Source: Volvox africanus (taxonomy: Eukaryota > Chlorophyta > Chlorophyceae > Chlamydomonadales > Volvocaceae). Taken from it: a stretch of 64,000 nt of DNA. Position 1 is the stretch's first letter. Each line of letters begins with the position of its first letter. The notes under the pieces were generated by a model that was given only the letters and a program-made list of their open reading frames with translations, was not told the origin of the DNA and did not search any database. Position numbers and translations under genes: made by a program. The DNA is taken from assembly GCA_030268105.1 (NCBI GenBank), contig BSDZ01000094.1:648501-712500 (forward strand), read 5' to 3'. Shown here one piece after another: positions 31,901-44,694 of this stretch.

Positions 31901-33019
31901 GCCCCTCAGTTTGCCAGTTTCGGCATTCTTGTCCTGCATCCATGACATGACGTTCAGATTCTTCAAGCCTATATGGCCGGCTTCCGCGGTTGAGACCCTG
32001 CCTGATGCTGTGCCCGCAGCAATGCACAAAGCGCCCTCCATGTGCAGCGCAACCTCCATATTGTGGAACGCGGCGTGGAATTGGCCAAGCAGATGTGCCA
32101 GGACGTCGTGCAGTGAGTAACTGGCAGACTGGCAGCTCAACAAACGCAGGGTTATGCTTCAGATTTACCCTGTTAGGGTAACGCTTTCGGGGGCAACTTA
32201 ACTTTGCTGAGCATAGGAATGATGGCTGTGCTCCGAACATATCTTATGTGACCTTGCAGTGAGTGCGGACTCATGATCACAGCCGGGAAGGTCAAAGGTG
32301 GCCGCTCCGCCGACTACCGCTGGGTGAACGTGGCAGATAGCAATGCGCAGACAAATCTGCGCTTTAGACATCCCACAGTGCTGAAGGTAAGTCTCTGGAC
32401 AATCATGTCTTGCTGTTTCTGTAGGTCTGCTAGTATGGGCGCTCAATTTTGTTGCATTATTTGCGCCCATGTAGTCGGCCTTTTATGTATCCCGTCGATG
32501 CAGTCAGCGAGGGATCGTCTGCCAGTTGTGTTTGAGCCTCGATATGTGTTGCTGTTCCCCAGTACATGGCGCTGTTCCTGCGTGATGCCACCAGCTGCCG
32601 TTACAGCTCCAACGATGCTCGCCGGCCCATGGTCGTCGCGGGGGCGCCTGATGAGCGCGGCCTATGCTGCCTGGTGTCCGTTCACGCAAAGCACATCTCG
32701 GGCAACCGGCTTCAGGTGCGTTAGCCACGGCCCGGCGGCCTGATAAAGAATACTCCCGGTATTTTAGGTTGTTCGCCAATTTTGCGTGATTTTCCGCAAG
32801 GCACTGTCCTAACGTATGGATACGGGCACCTCGCAGAACAACCCGTTTGCCCGCCCCTTCATCGAGACGGCGAGTGCGCTCAATATTGTGCCTCTTAAAA
32901 GCGCATTTGAAAACGCCACGTACCACATCCGCAAGGAGGACGTGACGGCCTTCCTGGGCAAGCTGCAGGACGTGGTAGCCGACTACCGTGCGGCTGCGCA
33001 ACAGGCGCACGCAGCTTAG
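28959..33019 (+). CDS. CDC45: CDC45, replication initiation and CMG helicase subunit
   Basis: CDC45 joins MCM2-7 and GINS to form the replicative helicase in the nucleus. Twelve exons join in frame to 619 codons, near the usual 570-650: 28959-29096, 29217-29312, 29390-29612, 30142-30454, 30572-30704, 30912-30982, 31175-31290, 31584-31797, 32020-32112, 32260-32386, 32563-32715, 32837-33019. Recognisable parts: the N-terminal DHH-like segment (ACVDADSVCA, LLLNCGA and VIVDHHRPVW), an acidic-basic linker rich in Asp, Glu and Lys, YGKPSSLLL, RYWTIEDSL, DMVFAILGLLTE, MVVAGAPDERG and the C-terminal NPFARPFIETA. ATG at 28959 is chosen because VHLKKVYQAIKTD fits the family start. The junction 30704 to 30912 is phase-compatible but the protein is slightly short there, so a small exon may be missed. 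Stop is TAG at 33017. Confidence 0.93.
31118..31146. repeat. 12-bp perfect hairpin in a CDC45 intron
   Basis: Arms 31118-31129 and 31135-31146 (TTCTTGGATGGC and its complement) surround ACGAA, in the intron before exon 31175-31290. Confidence 0.85.
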
Positions 33020-36000
33020 GCATGAGCGGACAGCGTCTTGTGCCCTGTTAGCGTGGCGTCCCTAGCGCTTGCCGGAAGGTCGTGCGTCCATGCAGTCTTA
33101 AGGAATGGGATTATCGTCAGAGCAACCGCAGGAGTTCAGCAGATAACGCATTCAGAAACGTATCGGGACAATTTAGCGCCGTTGTTCTCAGGGTGAGCCC
33201 TGCTTGCCCCGGCGCTGCCAACGCCATGTACATGTGTGCTTGGATGGTTAAATCGGACTATATTGTATGTGAGTTATAAAAGGTTACATGACGTACGTCA
33301 TACTGAAAACTCAACATGATCGTGCTATGTATTTCGTTTTTGCCGCGTTTGTCCTGCCGCATCTTGGTGGGATTAGGCACTGACCATCTCATGGATTGGG
33401 TCTGGGTATATCGTTGGGTAGCGTGGTGATTGGCCGTAACGGCGTGGTATGCCGCGCGTTTTTGGATGTGTTGACAGTTTACGGTGGGGGTTACAGTTTC
33501 CTTCGGAATTGGACTAGCGGTAAAGATGGTCGATCACGACATTATTAGCACAAGCTAGTCAACCAAATTGGTTCAGTCGAATGCGCTAAATGCCATTCCT
33601 TACTCTGCGCTTAATTGGTATCCCCCCTAAGTGAGGCCTCAGCCAAGCACGCCCATGCACATACACCAACACCTCGACACGCACCTTTTGAGTGTTCTGA
33701 CAGTTTGCAAGCGCATACCGTACTCAGTTCCGACACTTGCACAGGAGAATTCCTCTTATGCCACTTGCACAGAAGTTCCATCACACATCACTTTCGGATG
33801 GTGCTGCAAGGTGTGCATCTGCCTGTTTTCTTGATCTGCAATCCGTAATATTTTGACGACCACCTCCCCTTCATGTACCCGTACTTCGCACTTCACCAAC
33901 TGATCTGGCAACACATCAACCGATGAAATTACATGTCCTACTCCATTACGGGCGTGCTCGCGGTCGCCATCGCCCAGCAGGGGCTCCGCATCCTCCCGTG
34001 ATGGTGGTGATGTGCGGCTCCCAAACCTCCACCAACAGTACCTAATGACCCGGTATCCAGCGTAGAAGGTCAGGACCTTACCAAGCAAGTATCCCACCAA
34101 AAGGAGTGCTGCAATCCATTTCCATTTTGGATTGATTTGTCCCGTTTGAGGCATTATGTGTTGGGGCGGACAGAGGTGTAAACGACGTTACTAGGCTCCA
34201 GCTGGCTGGCGCCTTCTTCGTATCCTGCACACCAGGTTCAAAGAATCATTCGTTTGAGATGCTCCAGGATTCACGCGGGCCTACTGGTCATCTGGATTCA
34301 GATGATTCAGTACAACCCGCTATTGTGTGGTAAACGGCAAGGTCATTTAAAGTAATAAGTTTTCTGATAATATTTTTTTAACCTAGCACAACAGGAGGCT
34401 CGCAATTCCCTTAGCCTGCGAGGACCTGCGTACCGCCAGCCGAATCGATATGACGAGCGCGCAACACCCGTCAGCACGCCAAGAAATAAAATTGCCACAA
34501 CACTCGAAGCACAAAATAGCTGGTAATGTTGCAAATGTCATGCATAAAGTTTCCCCATATTTTCGCTTAGGAGGATGCGAAGGAGTGAAAGAGCTAACCG
34601 CCAAGGCCGTACTGAACGGAGTTCATATAGATTGAATGGGTTCCATGATTCTCTACCTCAGCATGATGCGCTTTACCAGGCCAAGAAGTTTGTAAAATCG
34701 ACACCAATACTTGTACACGCTATATGGCACCACTATATCAACAATGGTGGTGCTGGTATCCTTCAGGTCTATGAAATCGAACTGCCTTATGAAAAAATGA
34801 TGTTAGGAGGTTACCTGCGACAGGGCAATGCTGTCCGCCGCATTGGTTAGATTTGCGATCGGTAGCGATATTTGAGCAACGATCACAGATCCTTTAGGAC
34901 TGCATGGCCGAAGCAGAAGCGAAGCAACAGGCTGTCGGTTTCCATGAAACTGTTGCAAAAAAGGGTCTCGTGTCCTAAGGTTGGGTTTCTGGACAGGGTT
35001 TTGGGTAGGAGGTGCTTCATGGGCTTGAGGGCACCGCCCCGTGCCTGCACGGTTGCATGACTTCGAGTACCATACCCAGAGACCGCCGTACATATGAACC
35101 TCTAGGCGCAAAGCTTGGTCGAATGGCATGGCGAGGTGTTGGCAGTTCCTCCGCAGCACCCCGTCCACAGGCATAGCGGGACGTCATGTACGGTCTATTT
35201 GCTACGAGCACTTGTTCTGGTGCGATGTCGTCTACATTGCCTAGTTCCAATCTAACGTATATTGAAATGCGAGAAAAATACATAGCTAGGGGAGTCGGTC
35301 GCAAAAGTGCTGTGGCCAACCTCCTCGGGCAAGCACAGAAGTGTTAAAATGCTTATATAATCATTACGTCTTTCATTACTGAACCTTATGATAATTATTA
35401 TAACTTAAAAGTTGGGCATGGTTGGGGCCTTGGGTGTGTAATAATTTCAATCGGACTGACAACAGCTTGTAGTCCGTTGCCCGCTTAGCGATGTTCCGTG
35501 GCCTGCCGAGTGACATCAAAGAAGAAGGGAAGTAAAGGGATTATTGCATCCGGTGTCAGGCCGTTGATTCTAACTCTTTGCAGTGTCTAAGCTTAAAACT
35601 GGCTGGTTCCTCTACGTCCGCATCAAAATGCCTTCGTACAGTGCATCTGCTTCGACTCCAAACGAAGATCACAACCTTACACACCCGGATTCTCCAAACT
35701 TTCCGTATATTCCAATATCTTCTGCTGGACATGGACGCCATTACAGAGAACAGGGCAGCGGGCCATACACGCCATCAGGCGGACAACATATACGCGGAAA
35801 GCATGTAATCAGGCTTCCCTGGAATTGCCGGAAAATATCAAAATCCCAGCGCTGCCGGTAACCCATGCAGCCCTATCTAGCTTCTAGCGCCGATCCAGAT
35901 CCTGTAGTGGTGGACCGTAGCTTAGTAGTAGCCAAGGTGTAGGTCACACAACTCCAGAATGCGAGCGGGAAGTAGCTCGAGGAAGCGCAGAGCACACAAC

Positions 36001-37910
36001 TTCATTCAGGAGCCCTAACTAAGAAGAGCAACGGCTGCCAGGAGTCAGAAACACTCCTGACGCGGCCAAGATATATGTGAGGGGTTCAGTTAGCGGTGAG
36101 GGGTTCATATGAGAGGGGTTCGGTGAAGGTGGACACCATGACCGGCAAGGAAAGGCAAAGCGGACGGAAATGAATAATAAGCTGTGGTTGCTCTCGGGAA
36201 TCAGATGACGGGGTTCTGTCTGTCCCCCTTGGGATATCAAGCTAAGGGATTTCAGAAACAAACGGTGAGGGGTCCTGTGCACTGGGAAGGTACTCTTGCA
36301 GTGCTTGATTTGCAGAGCTAGGTCTGCAAACTTGGAAATTCTTAGTAGGCGTGGATTAGGTTACCGTTGGAAAAACCAACCACATGGTATAACTAGCCTT
36401 ACACCACCACTGATTCGTTGTTCTCCACCATTCAACGTTTAATGGGTCGGTGAAGCCCCATTCAGCAAGGTACTCAACACTAGGCACGAAGGAGAGGCTG
36501 CAGCCTGTGATATAGAAAGGAGGAGGGTGCGGGAGGTGTCATCCATGGCTGCAGGTATGCAGCCTGTTTACCGATATTACCGGTGTGTGGATTGATGCTT
36601 AGCGAGTAAGCTGCTGACAGGATACCGGTGATATATATGTACGGAACCCATAACCCTTCAGCTTACTCGCCAACCCTAAATACCCAGCGGCTAACAGCGA
36701 CGCCGGCGGAACGTAGTGGCGGCTTGAGACTTCTGCCCTGGGTCGTCATCACACGTCACTGGAATATCGACTGCAAGAGCGGGCTGCAATAGGAGAGGCC
36801 GTGCACAGCAGGACACTGCGAGCGGGCTGCAAGGGTTGCCAAATTGCAAAATTCTATAGCTTTTCATTTGTGATTGCATAAATGAAAAGCGGCGGCTGAA
36901 GGAGACATGCTCGGTGCGAACAGATGCGCGGCAAATGCAGACACTTGGTCGTCGTTGCCACCTTTATATGCGAACAACGAGCGATTGAGATAAACAGCTA
37001 ACCGGGGCAACTTTCCGTTCCCATATTTAATGAAAGGAAGGTGTATATCTGAGAAATGCGTCCTCTGCTGTCGCGGAGGATGAACAATTAACGCGAACAA
37101 TTAACGCGTACCTCGCGCAATGGACAACTAGCCTTCTAGCCAGGCAAGGGTCTAATACCTCCCTGGCTGCTGAAACCGCCAGATTTCGTAAGCGCGTTCT
37201 GTACTCCTTTTCAATGTTATTGATGAGTAGGATGATCTCGAGTCCTTAACTTTTTTTGTGTCGAATCCAACATGAAAACATGTAACCTTGGTCCAAGACA
37301 GCTGGGACCCAGGGGACAGTCCTACTAGCCAACGCACGTTTGGACATATCATAACAGAAATCCTCTCAACTTGGCAACTTTCTTTCTTTATTGGAAGATA
37401 CAGAAACTATACAGAACAGGTTTATTTGGAAGCCGATTTAGAATCGCTGTATGTAATAGTGCGACTACACCACCTGGTGCGACCGGGAACTTTGAACCTG
37501 CTACGGACACCCGCAGGAGCAGTGGATCACGCACAAGAAGGTACAGCTTTTCTTTTGCCCTCTGATCACAGAGCACAACTGTCCGCGAGCAATCTTAACC
37601 TGGGTGACATCTCGCTGTTGGGATGGATCCTGATGGACGGAGGAATTAACATATCTGCTGACGCTGCTGCCCAGCAACCTCTGACGACCCCTGGCCGCTG
37701 CCACTGTTGTCCAATCAGTGTTCAAGATCGCGACTTGCGACATTAACCAACTAACAGAATACATCCGTTACGGTCCGTGACAGCCGTGACAGCTCGCCGT
37801 GGACAAGTGCAAACAGTACAAGGCGATCGCAGCTGCGCGGCAGTCGTTCCTGCTGGTTAAGGACCGCTAAATACCCGCACCGCCACTACTGGGCCTTGCA
37901 ACACACAATC
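33020..37910. other. Gene-poor region, a few weak exon candidates
   Basis: Nearly 5 kb with no confident gene apart from the weak minus-strand frame at 33756-34154. A second short minus-strand frame at 34343-34534 has a hydrophobic segment (VVAILFLGVLTG). Inverted arms of 12 bp lie at 36602-36613 and 36659-36670. The motif AGGGGTTC recurs three times at about 36079-36122. A short stretch at 37790-37869 after an acceptor reads like a C-terminal exon (ending LLVKDR) but matches nothing I know. Confidence 0.4.
33756..34154 (-). CDS. Hypothetical small membrane protein
   Basis: A 132-codon minus-strand frame from ATG at 34154. Residues about 13-38 form a hydrophobic segment (WIAALLLVGYLLGKVLTF) followed by Tyr/Arg/Trp-rich and hydrophilic sequence. 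A possible splice donor (GAG then GTGGTC) would shorten it. No family is recognised. It could be a single-exon gene, an exon, or chance. Confidence 0.3.
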   Translation of the reverse strand: MPQTGQINPKWKWIAALLLVGYLLGKVLTFYAGYRVIRYCWWRFGSRTSPPSREDAEPLLGDGDREHARNGVGHVISSVDVLPDQLVKCEVRVHEGEVVVKILRIADQENRQMHTLQHHPKVMCDGTSVQVA

Positions 37911-39322
37911 ATGCCCGGGCGGACGTCGCACGGTCACGCTTCCCTGCATCACATGACCGACGAAGAGAAGGACCGCATTGCGCACGAGTGAGGAGGGGCC
38001 ATGGGTTGGCCATTCAGCAGTGCGTGGGGCCAGGACAGGAGACGGGCAGTCGGAAAAGTAGGGGAAAGAAAATGAAAGAAGGCAGGGTTTGGACGCTTAG
38101 TTAATATGTTACAGACCATTACGATATTCCGATTCGATATGACGCCGACGAGATCAACTGCATGAAACAGTAGTCTTTCGTTCTGCTCAGCGGGGCTTAG
38201 CCGCCAACAAACGGTTTGGGCAGGGAAGTTTGGTTTCAGTTTTCGATTTCGGATTGAGATCCCGGTGACAGTTTTCGGCCGTTCCATTCAGTATGTTATG
38301 GGTCTCAATACACGTCAGCGATAATCCGTTATGACTGCTTGTTTCCTTGCACTGCGACCCGACCTCCACCAGGGAGGCAAGGTACACCCTACCCGTTTCA
38401 CTTCACGCATGGTCGTGTGCATGTTGAATTCATAGACCTATCCATAGAACATTCCTGCCAACCCACGTACCCGGTCCTGCGACGAGCCCTTTCCCCGCCA
38501 TTCACAATCCCTCCAAGAAACATAATTGTAATGCTGATTTAGGTATGCCCACTTTGTGCCCAAATATTTGGGTTAAGGTCGTCTTTATTGATTATAATTA
38601 CTATTGAAGGTCAGTTAAGGGATCAAGCTTTATTCGGAGAGCTATCTTCACCGGCTTGGGTATCCGTCCACATGCATTGTTGATCATTTCCCTTCCCCTT
38701 TCTTGCCCTTTCCAAACTTCTGAACTAAAGGGAGGTAAAGGGTGTGATGCGTTTCAATCTCTACCAGAAATCAATGCAGCTAAATGTTCATCAGTCGTAC
38801 TCAGTCGGTTATTACCCGAATGCAACCCGCCACACCACACTTCGCCACTCTGCTTAGACTGCTGACCCCGCCGCGTGCAGCGTCCATTGCCTACTGCATC
38901 AGGGTACGTGGCTTTCCTTACCCGTCCCATAAGCGCATGCATGCATGGTCCCATAAGCCGCTATACACGCCTCCCGCACCGGTTCCTTTGCCTGTCAACG
39001 ACCCATCTCCACCGTTCACATACATATACGCATACAAATACACATACAAATACACTGACACACGCCCCAACACTAGTGGGACTGCTGGACTGCAACGGCA
39101 ACTGCTACTGCTGCCATCTGCCGATGTAGGAAATTCGGCAAAGCTTTCAACGAGCTGGACACCAACCAGAAGAAGTCCGTGGGAGCCTCTCACCCCCGTC
39201 CGGGCCACACTGCTACCCATGACATGGAGGAAGAGGGCGCGACCACCCGTGAGACTGAGGAGCGCGGCGCGACCATCCGTACCACGAAGGAGGAGGCACT
39301 GGAAGGCAAGCGCGAGGAGTAA
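37911..39322 (+). CDS. Hypothetical gene fragments, hydrophilic
   Basis: Two codon-like segments may belong together. 37911-37987 begins with ATG, reads HMTDEEKDRIAHE and meets a donor (GA then GTGAGG). 39130-39322, after an AG at 39128-39129, reads KFGKAFNELDTNQKKS and then a Glu/Arg/Thr-rich tail ending at TAA. The composition recalls small hydrophilic stress proteins, but that is only an impression. The connecting exon is not found, and phases do not settle it. Confidence 0.25.
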
Positions 39323-42300
39323 CGAGATGAAAGTCAAAGTAAAAGAGTCACAAATGACAATTGGAAAAACGGGGGCAGAGGCCGTTGCTCGGAGGAAAGG
39401 ACCGCCTCCACGGGGACACCGAGATGTGAGGCCTATGCGGGTATTGGTTTGGCCAGGTCACCAGCTCATCAGCTCATGCATATGTCTCTCCTCCTCGTCA
39501 ATGTTCTGGTGGATGAGATTAGCCGTATCTTGCATATTCGTGCGGAGCGTTGTCGTCCCTTGGCCGCGTGAATGGCAGGGGTTGAGAAGGCACATGGCAG
39601 CTGGCTGCCATATGCTTTGCATGTCCAGGTTGCTTGTAACGATGTTGAATGTCGGGACCCACCCAGTATATTGCCGTGGGTTGTTGAGGACGTTTTAAGG
39701 TTGGGCCGGAGCAAGGGAGGAAAGTACCCCTGGGCTGGGGAGCGTAGGGAGCATCTGTGCAATTTGGGCCGGGATGGATGAGGCGTTTTCATCTGGGTCG
39801 GTGCTGTCACATCCTAATGCTTGTAAGACGCCCATATGTGTCAAACTTCCTGTTAGTTGGTTTGCGCCTATCTTGTATCTATTTGTATCTTACGAAACCT
39901 TCAACGGTCAGAAATAAAATCGGTTGATAATATAAAATACTTCGAATCGGATTGACAGTTGCCAGAATAGTTCTTGTTTGGAGATCTTTACATTGCGACA
40001 CAACGGTCGGCCCTGAGGGGCGGGAAACCTGGCCGAGTGGGTGATAAAAGCTAATACGCCCCAGCTGCTGCAGCTGTCGTCGTTTGATTGTACAGCTTCG
40101 CGAAGTTTAGTTCCGTTTCGTTCTGTTACGAGCGCCCGTAGTCTGGAAGCCAGAGTCCTCGAGGACTCCTCAAGCTACTTTCTCTACACATGTAAGTGCA
40201 TGGCTGCGTACATTTAAGCACGTACATCACAGAGTCCCCCTATTATTTGTGACATTTTTATTACACATACACACACATACTAACTGCCCATCCCTAGTTT
40301 TCCCCGCATACAGTTCGCCTTTCTGGAAACTTCCTTGCCCTCCTGCTTGTTCACCAGCAAGCTACCAGCCACTACCATAGCTTGGTTGCCCTTCTCCCCT
40401 CCAAAGCCCCAGCCGACAACAGCCGCCGTCACCCGTCTTCAGGTTTCAACCCTCTGATGGGGGATCCGTCTGGCTAGTAAGAGGCCCTGCCATAAGCGGG
40501 GGGCGATTCCCATCCCCTGGTACGTACCATTATCGCCCTCAGCCTGACGAGATCCTGTACCAGTCATATATAGCCCGCTGACACCTCGGCAGCAGCTGCC
40601 CCTGCCCCTGCCACCGCAGCGATAGCAGTAGTTTTATTGTTGTAATTAGTGGTCCTTGTCGTTGTGCTCTTGTTGTTATTGTGCATGTATTGCGCAGTGT
40701 TTTATTCGTGTCTTACTGCGTCCACCACCACGTGCATCCTAACCTTCCATTACTTCGGTCCTCTATTGCCATCGCCCGTCAACTGGTGCCGTTCACTGCA
40801 ACCGCATGAGCTCCCTCCCTGATGTTGCCGTATGCTGCTCGTCTAATTCACTTGTGCTGTTAGTGCTAGTGCTAGTGATATTATTGTCACAGCTGCTGCG
40901 GCAATTCTGGCGGGGGATGTCGTTGCCGGCGCTGCTCCATGGCTCGTTGCAGCGCATCACAGTGCTGCTCTTGGAAGGAGCGAAATTTATCATCGCAGCA
41001 CCAATTGGCTGGAAAGAGAGAAGACGTGAAGGGAAGGGGGAAGGGGGGAGTTAGACATGCCGCTATGAAGCGGCAGATGGATGGCCAGGCCTAATGCGCA
41101 AATCCTGCTGCTCGACATCTGAACTGCTACTGCCACGGCTACCGTTACTGCTGCTGCACAGATATCCAGGAACGTTTTTACACAACTGACGCTGTTATAC
41201 CTTTGTACCACCTGTACGTGTGACTTGCATCAGTGGCGTGAAGTATGTAGGCAGCGCGGGTTGGATTAATATGTGTGTATGGTGCACGACGTGTATGTAC
41301 TGTATGTATGTACTGTATGCCGCTGTCACTTCCGTTACAAGACGTACCGTACAATACATCTGGGAGCAGTCCGACAATGGATCCAATCACGAAGGGACCC
41401 ACGCTCTAGCAGTCGACCCGTTGTGAGACGGAATTTGAAGGGGTGAGAGCAGCATGGGACGATGAGGGAGGTAAGAAAGGACGGATCGAGTCAGGACGTG
41501 TCGGCATCTTGGTGGGTACACCTCCTCTCCAGTACAGCACCCGAACGCCATCCCAGCTACATATTCTATATAACTAAGCCTACCTGCTAGATGCTCATGA
41601 GTTTTGTGTGCCCTCGCTGGCTTGAGCGAAGGGAGGAGCGTGCGTCAGGACAAACAGACTAAGTCGTGTGCTCCCCCCTGCGCTGTGGTTCGGGGCCCCC
41701 AGTGCTTGTCCTTTCAGGGCAAGTCGCCCACAATGTAACAACTATATACATGTTTGTATATATGTTTGTATCATGTATATACTTTTTTTGCATATTCACA
41801 TTATCCATACGACCTGCCTTTCCACTCCGTCGTACCTTTTTCATGTATGACCATGGAATCGTGACGGCACCAATAGCTGCGAGGTTAAGAATTTGCATCA
41901 TGATCGCATCACCGCAGTGCGCGCGATGGGGTTTTAAATTTGTTTTCAGTTAAGTGGCACTCGAGGGGGTGAGTGCGGATTCGTTTGATGTCACGCATCG
42001 TGTTGTCGTTGTTGTATCACTGTGAAGTTTAGTGAAGGGGAGATGCCGGCAGCTTCAGAAATTAGTCGGGAAGAGGGAGCGGACGGGAATCACAATATCG
42101 GACTAAGGGGCAGCGTTGTTTTTCCAGGGGAAGAGTCGAACTCGATGGACCGCTCTCCATATCTGTCCGCCCCAATAATCACCACCACTGGCGGCCCCCC
42201 CTATTGGGGTTTTGGGTTTTGTCGTGCCTACCGTAGAAGACGTGGTACTTATGTTCGTTGAGGCACTCCTTAAACTCCATGTACAGCCTGGTATGGGTGT

Positions 42301-43163
42301 ACGGCAGAGGACCCAGTTTAGATGGTTATGCGAGGCCACAGCGTGGACACGAACTCGTCAGGTGCAGACGCAGAGGAAACGAGACCGATTTGTGGAATGC
42401 ATGCATGCAGGTGAATGCATGCGGTAAGCTATGGGGAGGTGCTCTGGGTAGAATGTTGCGAGTCAGAGAAAGTTTGTGACAGGTGCCCGACGCTGTGCCT
42501 CTCGATTTTGGATGGCGTAAGCCTTGAAGATGCCGGAAGTCATAGTCGCGCTGTGACGTATGCGGGAAAGCCGCTGTCTATGGACTACACAAAAAACGCC
42601 CACTAAAACTCGGTTAACAGTACCATGAGGGCGGCCTGGGGAGTAAAAAGGTTGCCCTGTCAGGGCGGAAGTTGTCCGTCGTACCTGGCACCCTCACGAT
42701 CGCCTGGCGCAATTTCACGCTGCTGAGGATTGCGCCCCTCCATAAGGCGCCGCCAGATCTCCTCCATGCCGATACGTTTGGCGAGCGAACAGAATGCAGT
42801 ATGTGCGTACCTATAATCGACCTGCACAATATCCTGTCACAGGTTTCGGGAGTTTAATACATTGAATATCGGAACTGATTTAATGATTTGTTAGACAAAG
42901 TAAAACTGACGCTGAAAAGATACTTCGTCAACGGGCACACCGAGTGACTGGCATATGGCTCCAGAACCCGCTTTGGGGTTCGATTCGAGACGTCCTCATC
43001 CCAAAGTTGTACATCCGTCTTTTTAATACTTACCTACAAACAGATGCAATTTCTCATGTGTGCTTGACATCCTTGGTGCTGGATACCGTATCGGTGTTCT
43101 CTAGCTCGAGCTTCGCCTCAAACCGACAGTGACATGGCCAAAGTCACCATGTCAATATGAATC
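39323..43163. other. Intergenic with microsatellite-like and repeat sequence
   Basis: About 3.8 kb in which no gene is recognised. It contains a dispersed repeat copy (41601-41740). Several open frames exist on both strands, but none has a motif or convincing splice structure. Confidence 0.5.
41601..41740. repeat. Dispersed repeat, copy 1
   Basis: About 140 bp clearly similar to 49912-50048. Shared blocks include GGGAGGAGCG, CCCCCTGCGCT, TGCTTGTCCTTT and GGGCAAG.CGCCCACA. The order and spacing are kept, with scattered substitutions. Hairpin-forming stretches occur near both ends (CCTCGCT..AGCGA and GGGC...GCCC). Confidence 0.75.
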
Positions 43164-44694
43164 ATGTCGTCATCTGATAGACAAACAAACCCGGTGCTAG
43201 CGCGCCTCGAACAGGAGGCAGTCCGCGCTGCAATTCCAAAAGGATTAAAGGATGAGCGAAGCCGGCAGCTGGAGTATGAGCTAAACTGGTGCTACAATCG
43301 TAATAACTGGTATTTTACAGGAGGTGGGTGGTATTGTCCAGGACCTCCGTCCGGTTTTGGGTTTCCACAACCCATCCAATTCAAGCCACTCGAAGAAGAA
43401 CAGAGAGCCCGAACATGTTATCTTTTTTCATATCCGATAAACTTTCTGTCCAGTTGCACTTGGTTCACGACACGGCCTTGCGTGGGATGGGATGCTGCAG
43501 GCGGGTTGCTGCTGGGCCTTACACTGGGCTATACCCTGAGGGTAAGTTACGGCTGCGGGCCGACGCACGGATCGACCCCGATAATGGCAAGGGAGCGTTA
43601 AGGAACGCCAATTGTGGAGGGGCATTACCGCAAGGTCAATGCGGTGGGGTTCGTCACGGGCATGCTATCAGGGCAGGCGGCAGGCTGGTAGAGCTGCTGC
43701 AAATTGTACGACAGAGGAGGATACCATCTGACATCTCCGCAGCAGTGTCAATGCGAGGGAGGCGTAGAAGAAGAAACTCATTATTGTACCAGGCTCCAGT
43801 TGTGCTTAAATCAGGGCACAGCAACAAGCAACAGTTCTGATGCCATGTGTGACCCTCTCCGCAGCAACAGATCAGCTGCATTCGTGGATCACCTGCCTCT
43901 CCCTTATTTCCCTTCATTAGCCGCCACGTCCCGCTCCCTACCCCCCGCGCTGCCTTAGTCCGCACAGCCGCTGGCCTGGGCCGCCATTCTCGCCCCTGCG
44001 GGAGACTGGCTGTATGGTAAGTTAGCGTGAATCCACTGTAGGTCGAGTGTGGTGGTACGGGATTTTTTATTCGCACGTCCTCACCCTCGTCCTGTAACTG
44101 ATTCAGTACTCCTGAAAACATGCTGACACATACATACAGACAGACAGAAGATACACAGGTGCACAATTGGGGCCTTTATCCAAAGTGCCTCCCTGCATGC
44201 GATGCCCGCGTTGAATATGAAGAGTTTTGAGACGTTCCTCAATGTCAGGCTTGTCCACCCGCACCACTCCTCCAGAGCAACATGCATGCCGGGATCTCCA
44301 GGAGGCCTTCAACGAGCACCAACGCAGGCTTAAGAGAGACGCCCGGGAGGCAGCTGATCGTGCGAGGGCGGAGGTGCGGGACTTCTACATGCAGCTGATG
44401 GCGGAAGGGACGTCCCCGGAGATAGCAGCGGCAGCGACGGCGACAGCCGTAGCGGATGCGGCTCCACATTTCAGTGGCAGCAAGGCGAGTCATTTAGATG
44501 GCTATGGACTGGAAGAGGCAGGTACTGGGGGTGAGGGAAGAGAGGAAGCAACGGCGGAAGTGTCTCAAGCGAGCTTAAGCCGGCGGGCTGAAGCGGACGT
44601 TGGTGGGACAGGTAGCGGCGATAAAGGGTTGGGGGCATGGTGGTGGCCGTGGGGCGGAGTAAGAGGACGCAGCGTCAAGCAAACAGAGTCGTAA
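43164..44694 (+). CDS. Hypothetical protein with Gly-rich hydrophobic segment and coiled-coil-like C-terminus
   Basis: A tentative multi-exon gene. First exon from ATG at 43164 reads a charged N-terminus ending ELNWCYNRNNWYFTG, with a donor (G then GTGGGT) near 43324. A following segment after CTGCAG near 43502 reads GGLLLGLTLGYTLR, a Gly-zipper-like hydrophobic stretch, and ends at GTAAGT. The last exon, after CTCCAG near 44275, reads a charged helix (DLQEAFNEHQRRLKRDAREA) and an Ala-rich, then Gly/Glu-rich tail to TAA at 44692. Phases of the first two joins agree. The link to the last exon is not resolved. I do not recognise the family; a small membrane-anchored protein is possible. Confidence 0.4.

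Noticed and set aside
37288..37746. A 152-codon plus-strand frame
   Set aside because: No domain, no splice context, and similar-length frames exist on the other strand.
38784..39698. A 304-codon open frame on the plus strand
   Set aside because: Mixed low-complexity residues and no motif. The more gene-like stretch at 39130-39322 is in a different frame.
40030..40120. Possible tRNA (A-box-like GGCCGAGTGGG)
   Set aside because: No B box and no cloverleaf could be drawn.
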